Below are positions 9,123-18,576 of a DNA stretch of 64,000 nucleotides, piece after piece. Positions within the stretch are counted from its first letter, which is position 1. Each line of letters starts with the position of its first letter. Below the pieces are notes generated by a model, which was given only the letters and a program-made list of their open reading frames with translations, searched no databases and was not told where the DNA came from. Source of the stretch: Palsa-343 sp036269135 (lineage in GTDB: Bacteria > Acidobacteriota > Terriglobia > Terriglobales > Acidobacteriaceae); assembly GCA_036269135.1 (NCBI GenBank), contig DATASQ010000062.1, positions 53,571 through 117,570 on the forward strand, given 5' to 3'. A program made the position numbers and the translations under genes.

Positions 9123-11147
9123 TCAGAGCGGCCGGTCGGTGTAGAGGGTCTTGTCGGAAAGCTCCTGCACTTCGATCAGGCGCGAGCCCAGCAGCTTCTC
9201 CACGTGCTGGTGAAACTCGTCGGGGACGAAAAGGAACTTGCGCGAGCCGGTTCCCCACAGGCGCAGCAGGTCGACATCGCTGAGGAAGATGTGCGGGGCA
9301 TCGGGATAGTCGGAGCCCCAGATCATCGAAGAGCCGAAGAGCTTGCCCTGATCCTCATTCTCGTCGGGCTGGAAGTACCAGGTGCGCCCGTGCACCAGCA
9401 GGGCTCGCCGCTGCGTATAAAAGATGATGGATGAGGCGCCCGACTGGTCGCCGTAAATCATCAGCTGGGCGTTGGCGTTGGCGGGTTCGGCGGTCAGCCG
9501 GTTGATGGTTTCGGCCATCGCTTTGGACGAGAGCATCGGCTGAAAACGAACGAACGCAATATGCGCGGCGACAAGAACGACAGCCAGGGTGAAGGCGACC
9601 GTGACCGTGGACTCCAGAGCGTGACCGCGGCGGCGCAGGCGCCAGGCGGCGAGCGGACCGAAGAAGAAGGCCGCGGCGGCCAGCACAGCGGGCAGGCGCA
9701 GAGCGGCAAACGACGGTCCGGTGAGATCGAAGAAATGCGACATGGAGAGCGTGTAGTGGCCCACGCCGCGATGCGCCATCAGGGTGCCGATGTCGTGGAT
9801 GTAGGGAAGGTTCCGCGATTGCCACAGCCCATACGCAAGCAGCGCGGCGGCCAGCATTCCCAGAAAGGTGAAGAACGCATGAGCGCCGGTGATCCATGCG
9901 TTCGCGTCGCGATGGCGATCGGCCGGGGCCTGCTCGATGGTGGCGAGCGAACCGGTGATCAGCAGGAGCACCGCGGGGTAGATGGGCCAGGTGTAGTACT
10001 CCTGGTTCGTGGAAAACGCAAAAAAGACCAGAATAAAGACGGAGTAGATGCCGAGCAGAAGCCCGGTGCGCGCGCGGAAGCGGAGGCGCGCGGCCAGCGC
10101 GGAGGATTCCCATGCGCTCAGCTTTGAATCGAGGAACTGGATGGTGTTGGTCGCTTCATAACGCAGGTCCGAGGCGAAGAGATGGCGATTGCGCCAGGCG
10201 CGGCGCAGCACCGCGGGCAGAAACAGGCTCCAAGGAAAGAGCCAGATAAGCTGGCCGAACCAGAAGACCCACCACGGCTGACGGTTGTAATCGTGGGGAT
10301 AGCGGGTGCCGAGGAAGCGCAGGAAGTGCTCGTTGATGAAATAGAAGTAGAAGAATCCGTGCACATGGCCGGGTGAAGGAACATTGCCGGAGGGATTGCC
10401 GTAATCCGGATTGCGCAGGCCGGCGAGGATATGCCACGGTGCGCCGATGGCCAGGAAGAGCAGCAGGCCGGTGAAGAGATGGAACTGCCGCCAGCGCCGC
10501 CATTCCCCCGTGATGATGAGATAAGGAATCACGGCGGCCACGAAGAACACGGGCGCGATGAGACCTTTGGCGAGCAGGGCGATGGCGACCGACGCATAGG
10601 CCAGATAGAAGCGGGACGGCTTTCGATCCTCCACGCCGCAGATGAACGCGTAGAGCGCGAGCATCATGAAAAAAGTGAGAATGGATTCCGGAATGAGCGT
10701 GCGGGTGAATAGAAATGTTCCCACCGAGGTAAGGATGGCGAGCGCCGCGTAGAAAGCGGCGCGATCGCCCCACGCGCGGCGGCTCCACAGCCAGGCAATC
10801 CAGGCGCAGCCGAGCACGGCCAGGGCCATGGGCAGATGCGTGGCAAAGACGTTGAAGCCGAAGAGGTGGTAATCGACGGCAACCATCCAGTAGGGAAGCG
10901 GCGGCTTTTCCAGGTAGCGGATGCCGTTCACATACATCGTGACCCAGTCGCCGCTGGTGACAATGTGTTGAGCGGCCTGGGCGTGGGTGGCATCGGCGTC
11001 GTCGAGGAGCGCCGGCGAGAAAAGCGCGGCAAAATAGATGGCCAGAAACAGAAGCGACAGCAGAGCCCAGGCCCGTCTGGGGGTCGAGTAGAGCGACGGC
11101 CGGGTGGGCACGGTCGAGGGGGCTGCTGCGGCATGAGGAAGTGTCAT
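9123..11147 (-). CDS. Glycosyltransferase family 39 (ArnT/PMT-like) membrane protein
   Basis: Multi-spanning GT-C transferase that would use a polyprenyl-phosphate sugar donor at the periplasmic face of the inner membrane. From the ATG at 11147 it is 674 residues. The first periplasmic loop has the catalytic acidic motif in LLDDADATHAQAAQHI, followed by YLEKPPLPYWM, which is typical of ArnT-like enzymes. About a dozen hydrophobic helices follow, then a soluble C-terminal domain (LMIYGDQSGASSIIFYTQRR). The frame is open to 11621, but upstream sequence is low-complexity shadow of the divergent CHAD gene. The acceptor could be lipid A, a protein or a polysaccharide. Confidence 0.9.
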   Translation of the reverse strand: MTLPHAAAAPSTVPTRPSLYSTPRRAWALLSLLFLAIYFAALFSPALLDDADATHAQAAQHIVTSGDWVTMYVNGIRYLEKPPLPYWMVAVDYHLFGFNVFATHLPMALAVLGCAWIAWLWSRRAWGDRAAFYAALAILTSVGTFLFTRTLIPESILTFFMMLALYAFICGVEDRKPSRFYLAYASVAIALLAKGLIAPVFFVAAVIPYLIITGEWRRWRQFHLFTGLLLFLAIGAPWHILAGLRNPDYGNPSGNVPSPGHVHGFFYFYFINEHFLRFLGTRYPHDYNRQPWWVFWFGQLIWLFPWSLFLPAVLRRAWRNRHLFASDLRYEATNTIQFLDSKLSAWESSALAARLRFRARTGLLLGIYSVFILVFFAFSTNQEYYTWPIYPAVLLLITGSLATIEQAPADRHRDANAWITGAHAFFTFLGMLAAALLAYGLWQSRNLPYIHDIGTLMAHRGVGHYTLSMSHFFDLTGPSFAALRLPAVLAAAAFFFGPLAAWRLRRRGHALESTVTVAFTLAVVLVAAHIAFVRFQPMLSSKAMAETINRLTAEPANANAQLMIYGDQSGASSIIFYTQRRALLVHGRTWYFQPDENEDQGKLFGSSMIWGSDYPDAPHIFLSDVDLLRLWGTGSRKFLFVPDEFHQHVEKLLGSRLIEVQELSDKTLYTDRPL

Positions 11148-11212
11148 TTGTTCGAAGCCTGGAAGAAAGTCCAGAATATCAGTGTGAAGCTGCCGGGTTG
11201 CGGGATGGGCGT

Positions 11213-12223
11213 ATGACGGACGATCTACAGGCGATCGGCAAACTGGCTGCCGCACTGCGCGCGAATCTGGAGAAATGCGCCGCCGGCCCCGAGGTGGACC
11301 CGGTCCACGAAACCCGCACCGGGACGCGCCGGCTGCAGGCGACGCTGGAAAGCATCGTCCGCGAGCTGCCGGATGGCGCCGAGAGCGAGACACTCCGCAG
11401 CGCCGCGCAGGTGATGATGCGGCTGTTGAAGCGCATTCGCCACGAAGCCGGTCCGGTGCGGGACCTGGATGTGCACCGCAAGCTGCTGGAGAAGCTGATG
11501 AAGCGAGCCGCGCAGCCGGAGGGCGAAAAGAAGCGCAGGGACAAAGAGCCGCGGACCGAGCCAGCCCCGATTCCGGATCAGGCGGACGCCCTGGAGACGG
11601 AGAAAGCCGGCCTGCGCGCAACCGGCGTCGAGCAGCAGGCGAGCGATCTCGATATCTGGCTCAGGCATCGCCGCAGAGATGTCGCCGACGAGCTGCAGTC
11701 GGAGGCGGGCGGCCTGGCAGCAAAATTCGACAAGCGGCTTGCGGAGCTGGAGAACGCGCTGCGCAGCCGGCCGAAGCGGAGGGCCAGAAAAAAGGCTCCG
11801 GGCGTCGTGGCGCTGGAGAGCTTCGCTCGGCTGGCAACGGAGATGCAGCTGCTGGACGCGACCAATCTGCACGATTTCCGCAAAGGGGCCAAAAAGGCCC
11901 GATACGTGGCCGAGCTGGCGGCGCAGGGCGATCAGGAAGCGGAGAGGATCGGCAGCACGCTGAAAAAACTGCAGGATGAAATCGGCGACTGGCACGACTG
12001 GCTGGTTCTGGCCGAAGAAGCGCACACCGCTCTGGGCGACCGGGCGACGGAGCTGATCGGGCTGGTGGAAGGCGAGCGCGAGAAGAATTTCGTTGCGGCA
12101 ATGAAGACGGCGGCGAAGCTGCGCGGGCGGCTGATGGGCGAGTGGCAGGCGGTTGCGCGGCGCCCGGCGCAGAGAGCCGCGCCCCTGAGGGTGAACGGGC
12201 AGCGGCACAGTGCGGCGCGGTGA
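11213..12223 (+). CDS. CHAD domain protein (polyphosphate-associated)
   Basis: The 336-residue all-alpha protein has conserved His and basic residues. The first motif is DPVHETRTGTRRLQATLE at about residues 30-47. Later elements are RIRHEAGPVRDLDVHRKLL and LHDFRKGAKKARYVAEL followed by LQDEIGDWHDW. CHAD domains are known to bind polyphosphate. The middle section (about 105-200) is long, charged and rich in Lys/Glu. The ATG at 11213 starts just before the domain; the frame is open further up to 11141, overlapping the divergent GT39 start. It lies 57 bp upstream of ppx, which supports a polyphosphate role. Confidence 0.88.
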   Translation: MTDDLQAIGKLAAALRANLEKCAAGPEVDPVHETRTGTRRLQATLESIVRELPDGAESETLRSAAQVMMRLLKRIRHEAGPVRDLDVHRKLLEKLMKRAAQPEGEKKRRDKEPRTEPAPIPDQADALETEKAGLRATGVEQQASDLDIWLRHRRRDVADELQSEAGGLAAKFDKRLAELENALRSRPKRRARKKAPGVVALESFARLATEMQLLDATNLHDFRKGAKKARYVAELAAQGDQEAERIGSTLKKLQDEIGDWHDWLVLAEEAHTALGDRATELIGLVEGEREKNFVAAMKTAAKLRGRLMGEWQAVARRPAQRAAPLRVNGQRHSAAR

Positions 12224-12280
12224 CCGTGTATCGTGCTGAGTGAAAGACTTGCGGCGGGAGGCCGGCGCGCTTCGGCAATC

Positions 12281-13819
12281 ATGCAGACTTTCGCGGCCAT
12301 CGATATCGGATCGAACTCGTGCCGGCTGAAGATTGGCCGCGTGGTGAAGCATCAGCTGCGCACGGTCCACGAGGATCGCGAGGTAACGCGGCTGGGGGCC
12401 AGCGTTTTCGAGGCAGGCATCGTCTCGCCGGAATCGATGTCCGCAACCCTGCGGACGCTGAAGCGCTTTTATAAAGCGGTCCAGCAGCACGGGGCCGACC
12501 GCGTGCGGGCGGTGGCGACCTCGGCCATGCGCGACGCCCGGAACTCACGCGCCTTCCTGGCCTGGGTGCAGGATGAGACAGGCTGGAACGTGGAGATCAT
12601 CTCCGGCCTGGAAGAAGGACGCCTCATCCACCGCGGCGTCGTGGAGAACGAGGCGGGCGCCGGCGGACGCTGCCTGCTGATCGACCTGGGCGGCGGCAGC
12701 TGCGAGATCACCCTCTCCGAGCACAAAAGCATCCGGGAAACCGTCAGTCTGCCCCTCGGGGCGGTGCGGCTCACCCAGGAGTTCCTGCGGAGCGAGGTGC
12801 CCCAAAAGGAGGAAATTCACCGTCTGCGGCAGTTCATCGATCGCGAGGTGCGCCGGGCCTCCCGCCGGATCGATGCCGGCGGTGTGCGCCTGGTCATCGG
12901 GACTTCCGGGACGGCGGCCGCCCTCTCGGATGCGGCGCGCGCGATGGGCAAAAAACGCGCCGGCAAAGACCAGGCCGGTAAGGATCAGACCGCGGCCGAT
13001 ACGGTGCGGCGGCTGACCGCCAGGCTGGCGAAGATGACGAACAACCAGCGCGCCATGGTGCCGGGCATCGGTCCGCGGCGGTCAGAGATCATTGTGGCCG
13101 GAGCGCAGGTCTTCGCCCACGTTCTCGAGGAATTCGGACTGCGCGGTTTCCGCTATTCGCCCATGGGCCTGCGCGACGGGATTCTGGAGCAGATGCTGGC
13201 GGAGCAGGATCCGCGGGCCTCCGTCCACCAGCAGTTCGAGCGCGAGCGGTGGCAGGGCGTTCTGGAGGCGTGCCGGCGTTATGGCATCGATCCGCGATCG
13301 GCAGAGCCGGTCCGGCACCATGCGGAGCAGCTGTTTCGCGATCTGGCGGCCGTCCACGACCTGCCGGACGAATATCAAACATGGCTGCAAGCGGCGGCGC
13401 TGCTGCGCGATATCGGAAAATTCCTCAACCACCAGGGCTATCACCGCCACGCGCAGTACATCATCGCCAACTCCGAGCTCTATGGGTTTACTCCGCAGCA
13501 GCGCGTCATCACGTCTGCGATCTCCCGGTATCTGGGCAAGAGCCGGCCGTCGCCCGAAGGCCGCACCATGCGGGAGGTGCCTCCGGATGAGTACGAGCAC
13601 GTGCGGCGGGCGGTGGTGCTGCTGCGCCTCGCCGTCGCTCTGAACCAGGATCGCGCCAGCGACGTGCTGCGCGTGCGGGTCCGCGTTTATCCCAAACGCG
13701 TGCTGCTGGAGCTGGCCCCGGGCCGTACCGGCGCGGAGCTGGAGATGTGGTCCCTGCGGAAAGAGGCCGCCTACTTCCGCGAGGTCTTCGGACGCGATCT
13801 CTTCGTGGCCTTACTGTAA
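12281..13819 (+). CDS. ppx: Exopolyphosphatase / Ppx-GppA phosphatase
   Basis: ASKHA-fold enzyme that removes terminal phosphate from polyphosphate or from pppGpp. The 512-residue protein starts with AAIDIGSNSCRLKIGR (phosphate-1 loop) and has LLIDLGGGSCEI (phosphate-2 loop) at about residue 130. The C-terminal half (about 320-512) is the HD-like helical domain. There the usual LLHDIG appears as LLRDIGKFLNHQGYHRH, so the metal-site His is Arg here. The ATG at 12281 fits the family N-terminus; a GTG at 12233 would add 16 residues. It follows the CHAD gene on the same strand. Confidence 0.92.
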   Translation: MQTFAAIDIGSNSCRLKIGRVVKHQLRTVHEDREVTRLGASVFEAGIVSPESMSATLRTLKRFYKAVQQHGADRVRAVATSAMRDARNSRAFLAWVQDETGWNVEIISGLEEGRLIHRGVVENEAGAGGRCLLIDLGGGSCEITLSEHKSIRETVSLPLGAVRLTQEFLRSEVPQKEEIHRLRQFIDREVRRASRRIDAGGVRLVIGTSGTAAALSDAARAMGKKRAGKDQAGKDQTAADTVRRLTARLAKMTNNQRAMVPGIGPRRSEIIVAGAQVFAHVLEEFGLRGFRYSPMGLRDGILEQMLAEQDPRASVHQQFERERWQGVLEACRRYGIDPRSAEPVRHHAEQLFRDLAAVHDLPDEYQTWLQAAALLRDIGKFLNHQGYHRHAQYIIANSELYGFTPQQRVITSAISRYLGKSRPSPEGRTMREVPPDEYEHVRRAVVLLRLAVALNQDRASDVLRVRVRVYPKRVLLELAPGRTGAELEMWSLRKEAAYFREVFGRDLFVALL

Positions 13820-14298
13820 AGACCGCGCAGAATGCGGGGATCGACCAGCCAGTGCAGAGTGCCGGGGATGCGGGTGCAGTCGATGCGGGCAACGGCGCCC
13901 TTCCGCAGGCGTGTATTCATACGGCCCGAAGGCGACAGCAGCGATCCGAAAAATCCCGCGAGGTTGGGATTGTGGCCAACCACCAGGACGTTGTCGTACT
14001 GCTCGAGGCTGCGGATCAAATCGCGAAATTTCTGCACGCTGGCATCGGGCGCAAGCGCGTCGCTGACTTCGATCCGGATGTCGTAGCCGGTCTCGTTGGC
14101 CACCAGCGAGGCGGTCTGCAGCGCGCGCTTCAGCGGGCTCGATACGACGCGGTCAAACTGCACGTTCAGGCTGTTCAGAAAGCCGCCCACCAGAAGGCAT
14201 TGCTGCTTGCCTTCCTTATCGAGAGGCCGCTTGACGTCAACAACAGGATTGGCGCGGCGAGTGCCGGCGCTGGCATGGCGGAGAATATAGAGATTCAT
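13771..14298 (-). CDS. sixA: Phosphohistidine phosphatase SixA-like
   Basis: Small cytoplasmic histidine phosphatase of the RHG superfamily, which removes phosphate from His-phosphorylated proteins. The 175-residue protein opens with LYILRHASAG (catalytic His in RHA), followed by SSPLKRALQTA at about residues 53-63. The second catalytic His is in VVGHNPNL at about residue 107. Family length is about 160; the basic tail (SKATKRSRPKTSRK) is extra. The gene is convergent with ppx and the 3' ends overlap by 49 nt. The phosphatase family assignment is strong and the physiological substrate is unknown. Confidence 0.9.
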   Translation of the reverse strand: MNLYILRHASAGTRRANPVVDVKRPLDKEGKQQCLLVGGFLNSLNVQFDRVVSSPLKRALQTASLVANETGYDIRIEVSDALAPDASVQKFRDLIRSLEQYDNVLVVGHNPNLAGFFGSLLSPSGRMNTRLRKGAVARIDCTRIPGTLHWLVDPRILRGLYSKATKRSRPKTSRK

Positions 14299-14433
14299 GG
14301 AGTAAAAGGCGAAATGCTTCCGCTTTTAACGTGATTGTAACAATGGACTTGCGGCCCGAATGTTAATTTCGCGGGCCCTCAGCGCGGGTTTTCGACAGAG
14401 CCCGCGCAGCGTGCAGGAGTCCTGGATCAGGCG

Positions 14434-15306
14434 TCAAAACGCGCGCGTGACCGGCAGCGGCGCCGGGATTGGACCCGGGTACGGCTCGGGATCGGGCTCC
14501 GGCGCCGGGCCGGGAGCGGGTATGGGTTCGGGGATCGGCGGAGCACCAGGCGCGGGTTCAGGGCCGGGATCGATGCCGGGAATCGTGGTCGCGAGTTCAA
14601 TGGGGAAGTGCATCTCCTGTTGGGAGCGGAGATACGCGGGGCCGGTTGCCTGGAACGACCGCCAGATCTCCGTTACGAGAATCCCGCCCAGGAAGGACTG
14701 CGACGCTTCGCAGGTGAATCCCGAGGCCGCCAACAGGCCGCGCCAGGCGGGAATTCGGCGCGTGCGAAGACCCGTCAGCACGCGAAATGCCGCATACAAA
14801 CCCGCGATGAGCGTGCGGGCAAAGGCGGCTCGTGTGGGGCTGCCGGCGGGAACCTCGAATTCCGAGACAACCCAGCGCGCGCCGGGAGCCAAATTGGGAG
14901 TCACTTGCCGAATGACGGTCTCGGCTTCCGCATCGGTCAGACAGTCGAGAAAGAAATGGGTCGCCACCAGATCGTAGCCGCGTGCGGAAGGCGTGAAGCT
15001 GCGCACATCGGCGCAATGGGTCGTGAGGCGATGCTTTGCACCCCGATGGGCAGCTCGGGCGCGCAGCAGACGCAGCATGGCGGGGCTGGCGTCGATCGCC
15101 TCAGCGGAAAGCTCAGGACAGGCTGTGAGGAGGCGCGCGAGAAAGCGGCCGTCGCCGTCGCCGAGCACCAGCGCCCTGGTGCAGTTTGCGGCGGCAAGAG
15201 TCTTCAGGTGATGGAAGCGGCAGCGCTCCAGCGCCGGTCCGAACGACAGGTATTCCATCACGCGATAGGGACGCGCCACCCGGTCGAAGCGCGGCGGCCG
15301 GTTCAT
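14434..15306 (-). CDS. SAM-dependent methyltransferase with proline-rich C-terminal tail
   Basis: Class I methyltransferase of 290 residues. The SAM-binding motif I is ALVLGDGDGRFLARLL at about residues 44-59, motif II has EAIDASPAMLRLLR, and YDLVATHFFLDCL is the motif IV region. Residues about 243-290 form an odd tail made almost only of Pro, Glu, Gly and Ala (repeats such as GPEPAPG, PEPIPAPG, APEPDPEP). Its ATG overlaps the stop of the UbiA-like gene as TAATG, so the two are translationally coupled. Together they suggest methylation of a lipid or quinone product, but the substrate is inferred. Confidence 0.85.
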   Translation of the reverse strand: MNRPPRFDRVARPYRVMEYLSFGPALERCRFHHLKTLAAANCTRALVLGDGDGRFLARLLTACPELSAEAIDASPAMLRLLRARAAHRGAKHRLTTHCADVRSFTPSARGYDLVATHFFLDCLTDAEAETVIRQVTPNLAPGARWVVSEFEVPAGSPTRAAFARTLIAGLYAAFRVLTGLRTRRIPAWRGLLAASGFTCEASQSFLGGILVTEIWRSFQATGPAYLRSQQEMHFPIELATTIPGIDPGPEPAPGAPPIPEPIPAPGPAPEPDPEPYPGPIPAPLPVTRAF

Positions 15307-16205
15307 TATCGCCACGGGATCACGAAGAGCAGAGGCGTGAGCAGGGCGGCATCGGCGGCGACGCGCACCAGCAGCAGCCAGTGGGCGGCGTCGTCCGGCG
15401 CCTCGGCCTGGCTGGAGCGCCGGCGGTGCAGGTGATCGAGGGAGAAGAGCAGGAGCGCGGAGAGGCCGGCACAGACAACAAGAGCCCCTCCTGCGGAATC
15501 GTGCAGCCCCGGGGAAAAGGCCAGAGCAGCGGCGCCGAGGGCGAGCAGACCCGCGGCCAGCCGAACCGAGAATCGGCGACGGATGCCGGCCTGCTCCCAC
15601 ACCTCGATGGCAATGGTGTTGAGGCAGCAAAGCGCGGCGAACAACAGCACCAGCAGCGCCATTTGCGAACGAAATCCCAGCGCCTGCGACCAGGCGGGAA
15701 TGGCGGTAGCCATCGCGAACACCACACCGACCATGACCTCGCGCGCAAACCAGCGCCGCGCGCGCGAAACCGCGAGATGCACGCTGCCGAAGTACAGCAT
15801 GGCGACGGCAAACAGGAGGGCATCCTCACGCCGGTCGACCGACGGCATACGCACGATGAGCCACAACAGCACCGCGGCCGCGGGCCAGGCCACCGCCAGA
15901 AGCCTCCTGCGATGCCGCGCATGGAAGAAGTGACGCTCGCGCAGTTCGGTCCGGCACGCAGACGGATTCCGGGCGGGACGCGCATCCAGAAGACGGTCGG
16001 CGACGTAAATCAGCCAGGTTCCCAGGCCGAGAACCGCGAGCGCGGTGAAACCAACATGGGTCCCGGTCGCGCGCTCGAAGCTCCAGGCCCACAAAACTGC
16101 CACGGTGGGCGCGTCCAGACTGAGCAGATGCCAGTAGGACGCAGCCCGCAGCAGGCGAGAGCGCGGCCGTTCGCAGACCCTGGGGACTTGGACAGCAAAC
16201 GCCAC
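15306..16205 (-). CDS. Polytopic membrane protein, UbiA prenyltransferase-like
   Basis: The 299-residue protein has about eight hydrophobic helices. It begins with LLRAASYWHLLSLDAPTVAVLWAW and then has LGTWLIYVADRLLDAR, which resembles the first Asp-rich motif of UbiA-type prenyltransferases (an Asp pair spaced by DRxxD). A second loop, WFAREVMVGVVFAMATAIP, sits where the second motif would be but lacks a clear DxxxD. I therefore call it UbiA-like with caution. GTG start at 16205, 9 nt behind the receptor stop; its own stop overlaps the methyltransferase start. The pair probably acts on one isoprenoid or lipid substrate. Confidence 0.6.
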   Translation of the reverse strand: MAFAVQVPRVCERPRSRLLRAASYWHLLSLDAPTVAVLWAWSFERATGTHVGFTALAVLGLGTWLIYVADRLLDARPARNPSACRTELRERHFFHARHRRRLLAVAWPAAAVLLWLIVRMPSVDRREDALLFAVAMLYFGSVHLAVSRARRWFAREVMVGVVFAMATAIPAWSQALGFRSQMALLVLLFAALCCLNTIAIEVWEQAGIRRRFSVRLAAGLLALGAAALAFSPGLHDSAGGALVVCAGLSALLLFSLDHLHRRRSSQAEAPDDAAHWLLLVRVAADAALLTPLLFVIPWR

Positions 16206-16214
16206 ACTCTCATT

Positions 16215-18488
16215 TTAGAAGTGAAAACGATAGCTTAGCTGTCCGTAGACCTGCCGTGGATCATTTTCATGGAAGCCCCCGAAGGTAAGGCTGTTATCCA
16301 GCAGAACCCGTTCGTTGGCCACGTTGGTGGATTGCGCGCTCACGCTCCAGTTGTCGCCGAAGGACTTGCCCACCGCCAGGTTGAAGGTTGTGTGTCCCGG
16401 CAGATAAGCGCCCGTGTACGGCGACGGCGGATCCGTGAAACCGTTGGAGAAGCCTGAGCCGTAGTACACATTCGTGGAAGCCCAGGCGTGCTTTGGCAGG
16501 TTGGCATCGAAACCGACATTCAGCGTGTTGCGCTGATCGTGGTCGAGCGCCGAGTAGCCCGGCGGCACCGCGCACGCGGCGGAGTTCAGGGGATAACAGA
16601 TGAGCCCCCCGGTGACAGCGCCCCGCTGCTGCGCGATCTGGTTGGAATAGGCCAGATGCGCCTCGCCCAGATGCGCCAGGCGCGGCGAACGCAGCGTGAG
16701 CTCCCACCCCTGAATCAGCGCGCCATCCACGGTAACCGGGATGAAGACGCTCGACTCGCCGATGTTGCTGTGGTCGAGAAAATTGTTGGCCCGGGTCTGG
16801 AAGGTGTCGGCGTCCAGCAGCCAGCCACGCCAGGGTATCTGCAGGCCGAACTGATGCTCCTCATCGCGCTCGCCGCGCAGCGGAACGAAGCTGGTATCGC
16901 TGCCCTGCGCATAGGCCAAAGCCGGACCGGTGAGGCTGGTGAGCGGCGGCGGCTGATAGAAGTGGCCGTAAAAGCCGCGCAGCACCCACCCGAGCCGCGG
17001 AATTCTGACCGCCATGCCAATGCGCGGATAGATCGCATTCTCGGTAATGCCGGCCTGAAAGTGGGTTTGCCGCTCGCCGCCGATGAGGGTCAGCCAGGAA
17101 GTGGGCCGGAAATTGTCTTCGAGGAAGGATTCTTCCACGCCGCCCGCCACCACCGAGTTTTGGGAGAAATTCGCCGCGCTGCCGTCGTTGAACACCACGC
17201 CGAAGAGATCGTTCTCGTGTTGCCCATAGCCATAGACGCCGGCCTTCAGCGTATTCCATCGCCGGCTGGTGGAGTAGTACGCCTGGGCGCCGGTGTACTG
17301 GCCGATCTGCCGGGCTCGTGTGGCCGTGGGCCTGTCGTTCGTTCCCGGCTGGTAGTCAGCATCGTTGTAGTGGTAAAAGGGCGAGACCTCAAAGAGCGAT
17401 GCCGGGTTGAGGGTGTGAATCCAGGAGAAGGTGGTCAGTCCATCGGTTTCGTGGTTGCCGTCGCGGAGGCCGGACGAATCATAAAGCTGGTTCTCCCAGT
17501 CATTGGGATTGGGGTCGTATGGGATCTGGTAGTAGTCGGCGCGCAGCTGGCCGACAAAGCGCAGCTGATCGTGGGGATCCTGATTGAAGATGAGCGATCC
17601 GAAACCGCCGTAGCCATTCTCCGCATCGTGAACGGGCGTTTCGATCGGCGCCATCAGCCCATAGTTGCTGCGATTGCCGTTCACGGCGGTAAACCAGGCG
17701 AAGCGCTCGGTATGGTCGCCGAAGCTGAGCTGGTCGTCCGTCTGGTCGGAACTGCCGAGGGTGGTAACCAGCTCTCCTTCGCGATTCATCTCGAAGCCGG
17801 TGCGCGGCACCACGTCGAACATGCCGTAGGTGCGATCGCCGAGATCGGCCTGATAGCTGCCGCGATCGATCTCGATGGTGTCGATGTCCCGGGGATCGAT
17901 CTGCGGCCCGACGTTGCTGGCGATATTGGTATTCGGGATGGGCACGCCGTCGATCATCCAGCTCAGCTCGTGACCGCCGCGCATGTGCAGCATGTCATGG
18001 GTCATGTAGGCGCCGGGCGTGTAGTCGGTAATCATGGCCATGCTGTTGGTGAGGTCGGCGCCTGGGGTGTGCCTGATCTCGGAACGGCTGACCAGCGTCG
18101 TGGGCGTCACGCTGTCGACATTCGCCGTATCCGTTTCGCCCCGCACCACCGTGGTCTGATTCACCGAAGCAATTTCGAGCGGGAAGTGCAGGATCTCCGC
18201 ACCTCCTGTGGTGACGGTAAGGGTCTGCTGCAGGGTGGAGAACCCGGGGCTTGAGACGTTAATGACGTAGACGCCTGGGGGAACCGCCGGGATGGAGAAC
18301 TCGCCGTTTGGGTTGCTGGTGGCGTTGAAGGTGAGCTCGGAATGCGCCGCCCGCAGCTCAATCTGCGCTCCCTGGATCGGGCGGTGGTGGGGGTCGTGCA
18401 CGATGCCCTGCACGCGGCCGAGAACGGCGGCATAAAGCAGCGGCGCTGCCAGCAGGCAGACAAGGAACAGCGATAGCTTACGTACCAT
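16215..18488 (-). CDS. TonB-dependent receptor-like outer-membrane protein
   Basis: The 757-residue protein has a signal peptide ending near LLYAAV. A carboxypeptidase-regulatory-like domain occupies about residues 25-105 (GRVQGIVHDPHHRPIQGAQI). The plug contains MLHMRGGHELSWMIDGVPIPNT and a long barrel ends in YRFHF. The ATG at 18488 is chosen because AGGAG stands 6 nt upstream and the signal peptide starts there. It follows the Cys/His-rich secreted protein and precedes the UbiA-like and methyltransferase genes on the same strand, so a four-gene operon is likely. The substrate is unknown; the upstream partner hints at a metal. Confidence 0.86.
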   Translation of the reverse strand: MVRKLSLFLVCLLAAPLLYAAVLGRVQGIVHDPHHRPIQGAQIELRAAHSELTFNATSNPNGEFSIPAVPPGVYVINVSSPGFSTLQQTLTVTTGGAEILHFPLEIASVNQTTVVRGETDTANVDSVTPTTLVSRSEIRHTPGADLTNSMAMITDYTPGAYMTHDMLHMRGGHELSWMIDGVPIPNTNIASNVGPQIDPRDIDTIEIDRGSYQADLGDRTYGMFDVVPRTGFEMNREGELVTTLGSSDQTDDQLSFGDHTERFAWFTAVNGNRSNYGLMAPIETPVHDAENGYGGFGSLIFNQDPHDQLRFVGQLRADYYQIPYDPNPNDWENQLYDSSGLRDGNHETDGLTTFSWIHTLNPASLFEVSPFYHYNDADYQPGTNDRPTATRARQIGQYTGAQAYYSTSRRWNTLKAGVYGYGQHENDLFGVVFNDGSAANFSQNSVVAGGVEESFLEDNFRPTSWLTLIGGERQTHFQAGITENAIYPRIGMAVRIPRLGWVLRGFYGHFYQPPPLTSLTGPALAYAQGSDTSFVPLRGERDEEHQFGLQIPWRGWLLDADTFQTRANNFLDHSNIGESSVFIPVTVDGALIQGWELTLRSPRLAHLGEAHLAYSNQIAQQRGAVTGGLICYPLNSAACAVPPGYSALDHDQRNTLNVGFDANLPKHAWASTNVYYGSGFSNGFTDPPSPYTGAYLPGHTTFNLAVGKSFGDNWSVSAQSTNVANERVLLDNSLTFGGFHENDPRQVYGQLSYRFHF

Positions 18489-18576
18489 TGTGGCTCCTGA
18501 GGAAAGCTCGCAATTGTAACGGTAATGAAGGCAAACGGGCGCACGCGCGGCGAGCGGACGTTTGCGGACGGCTGCG

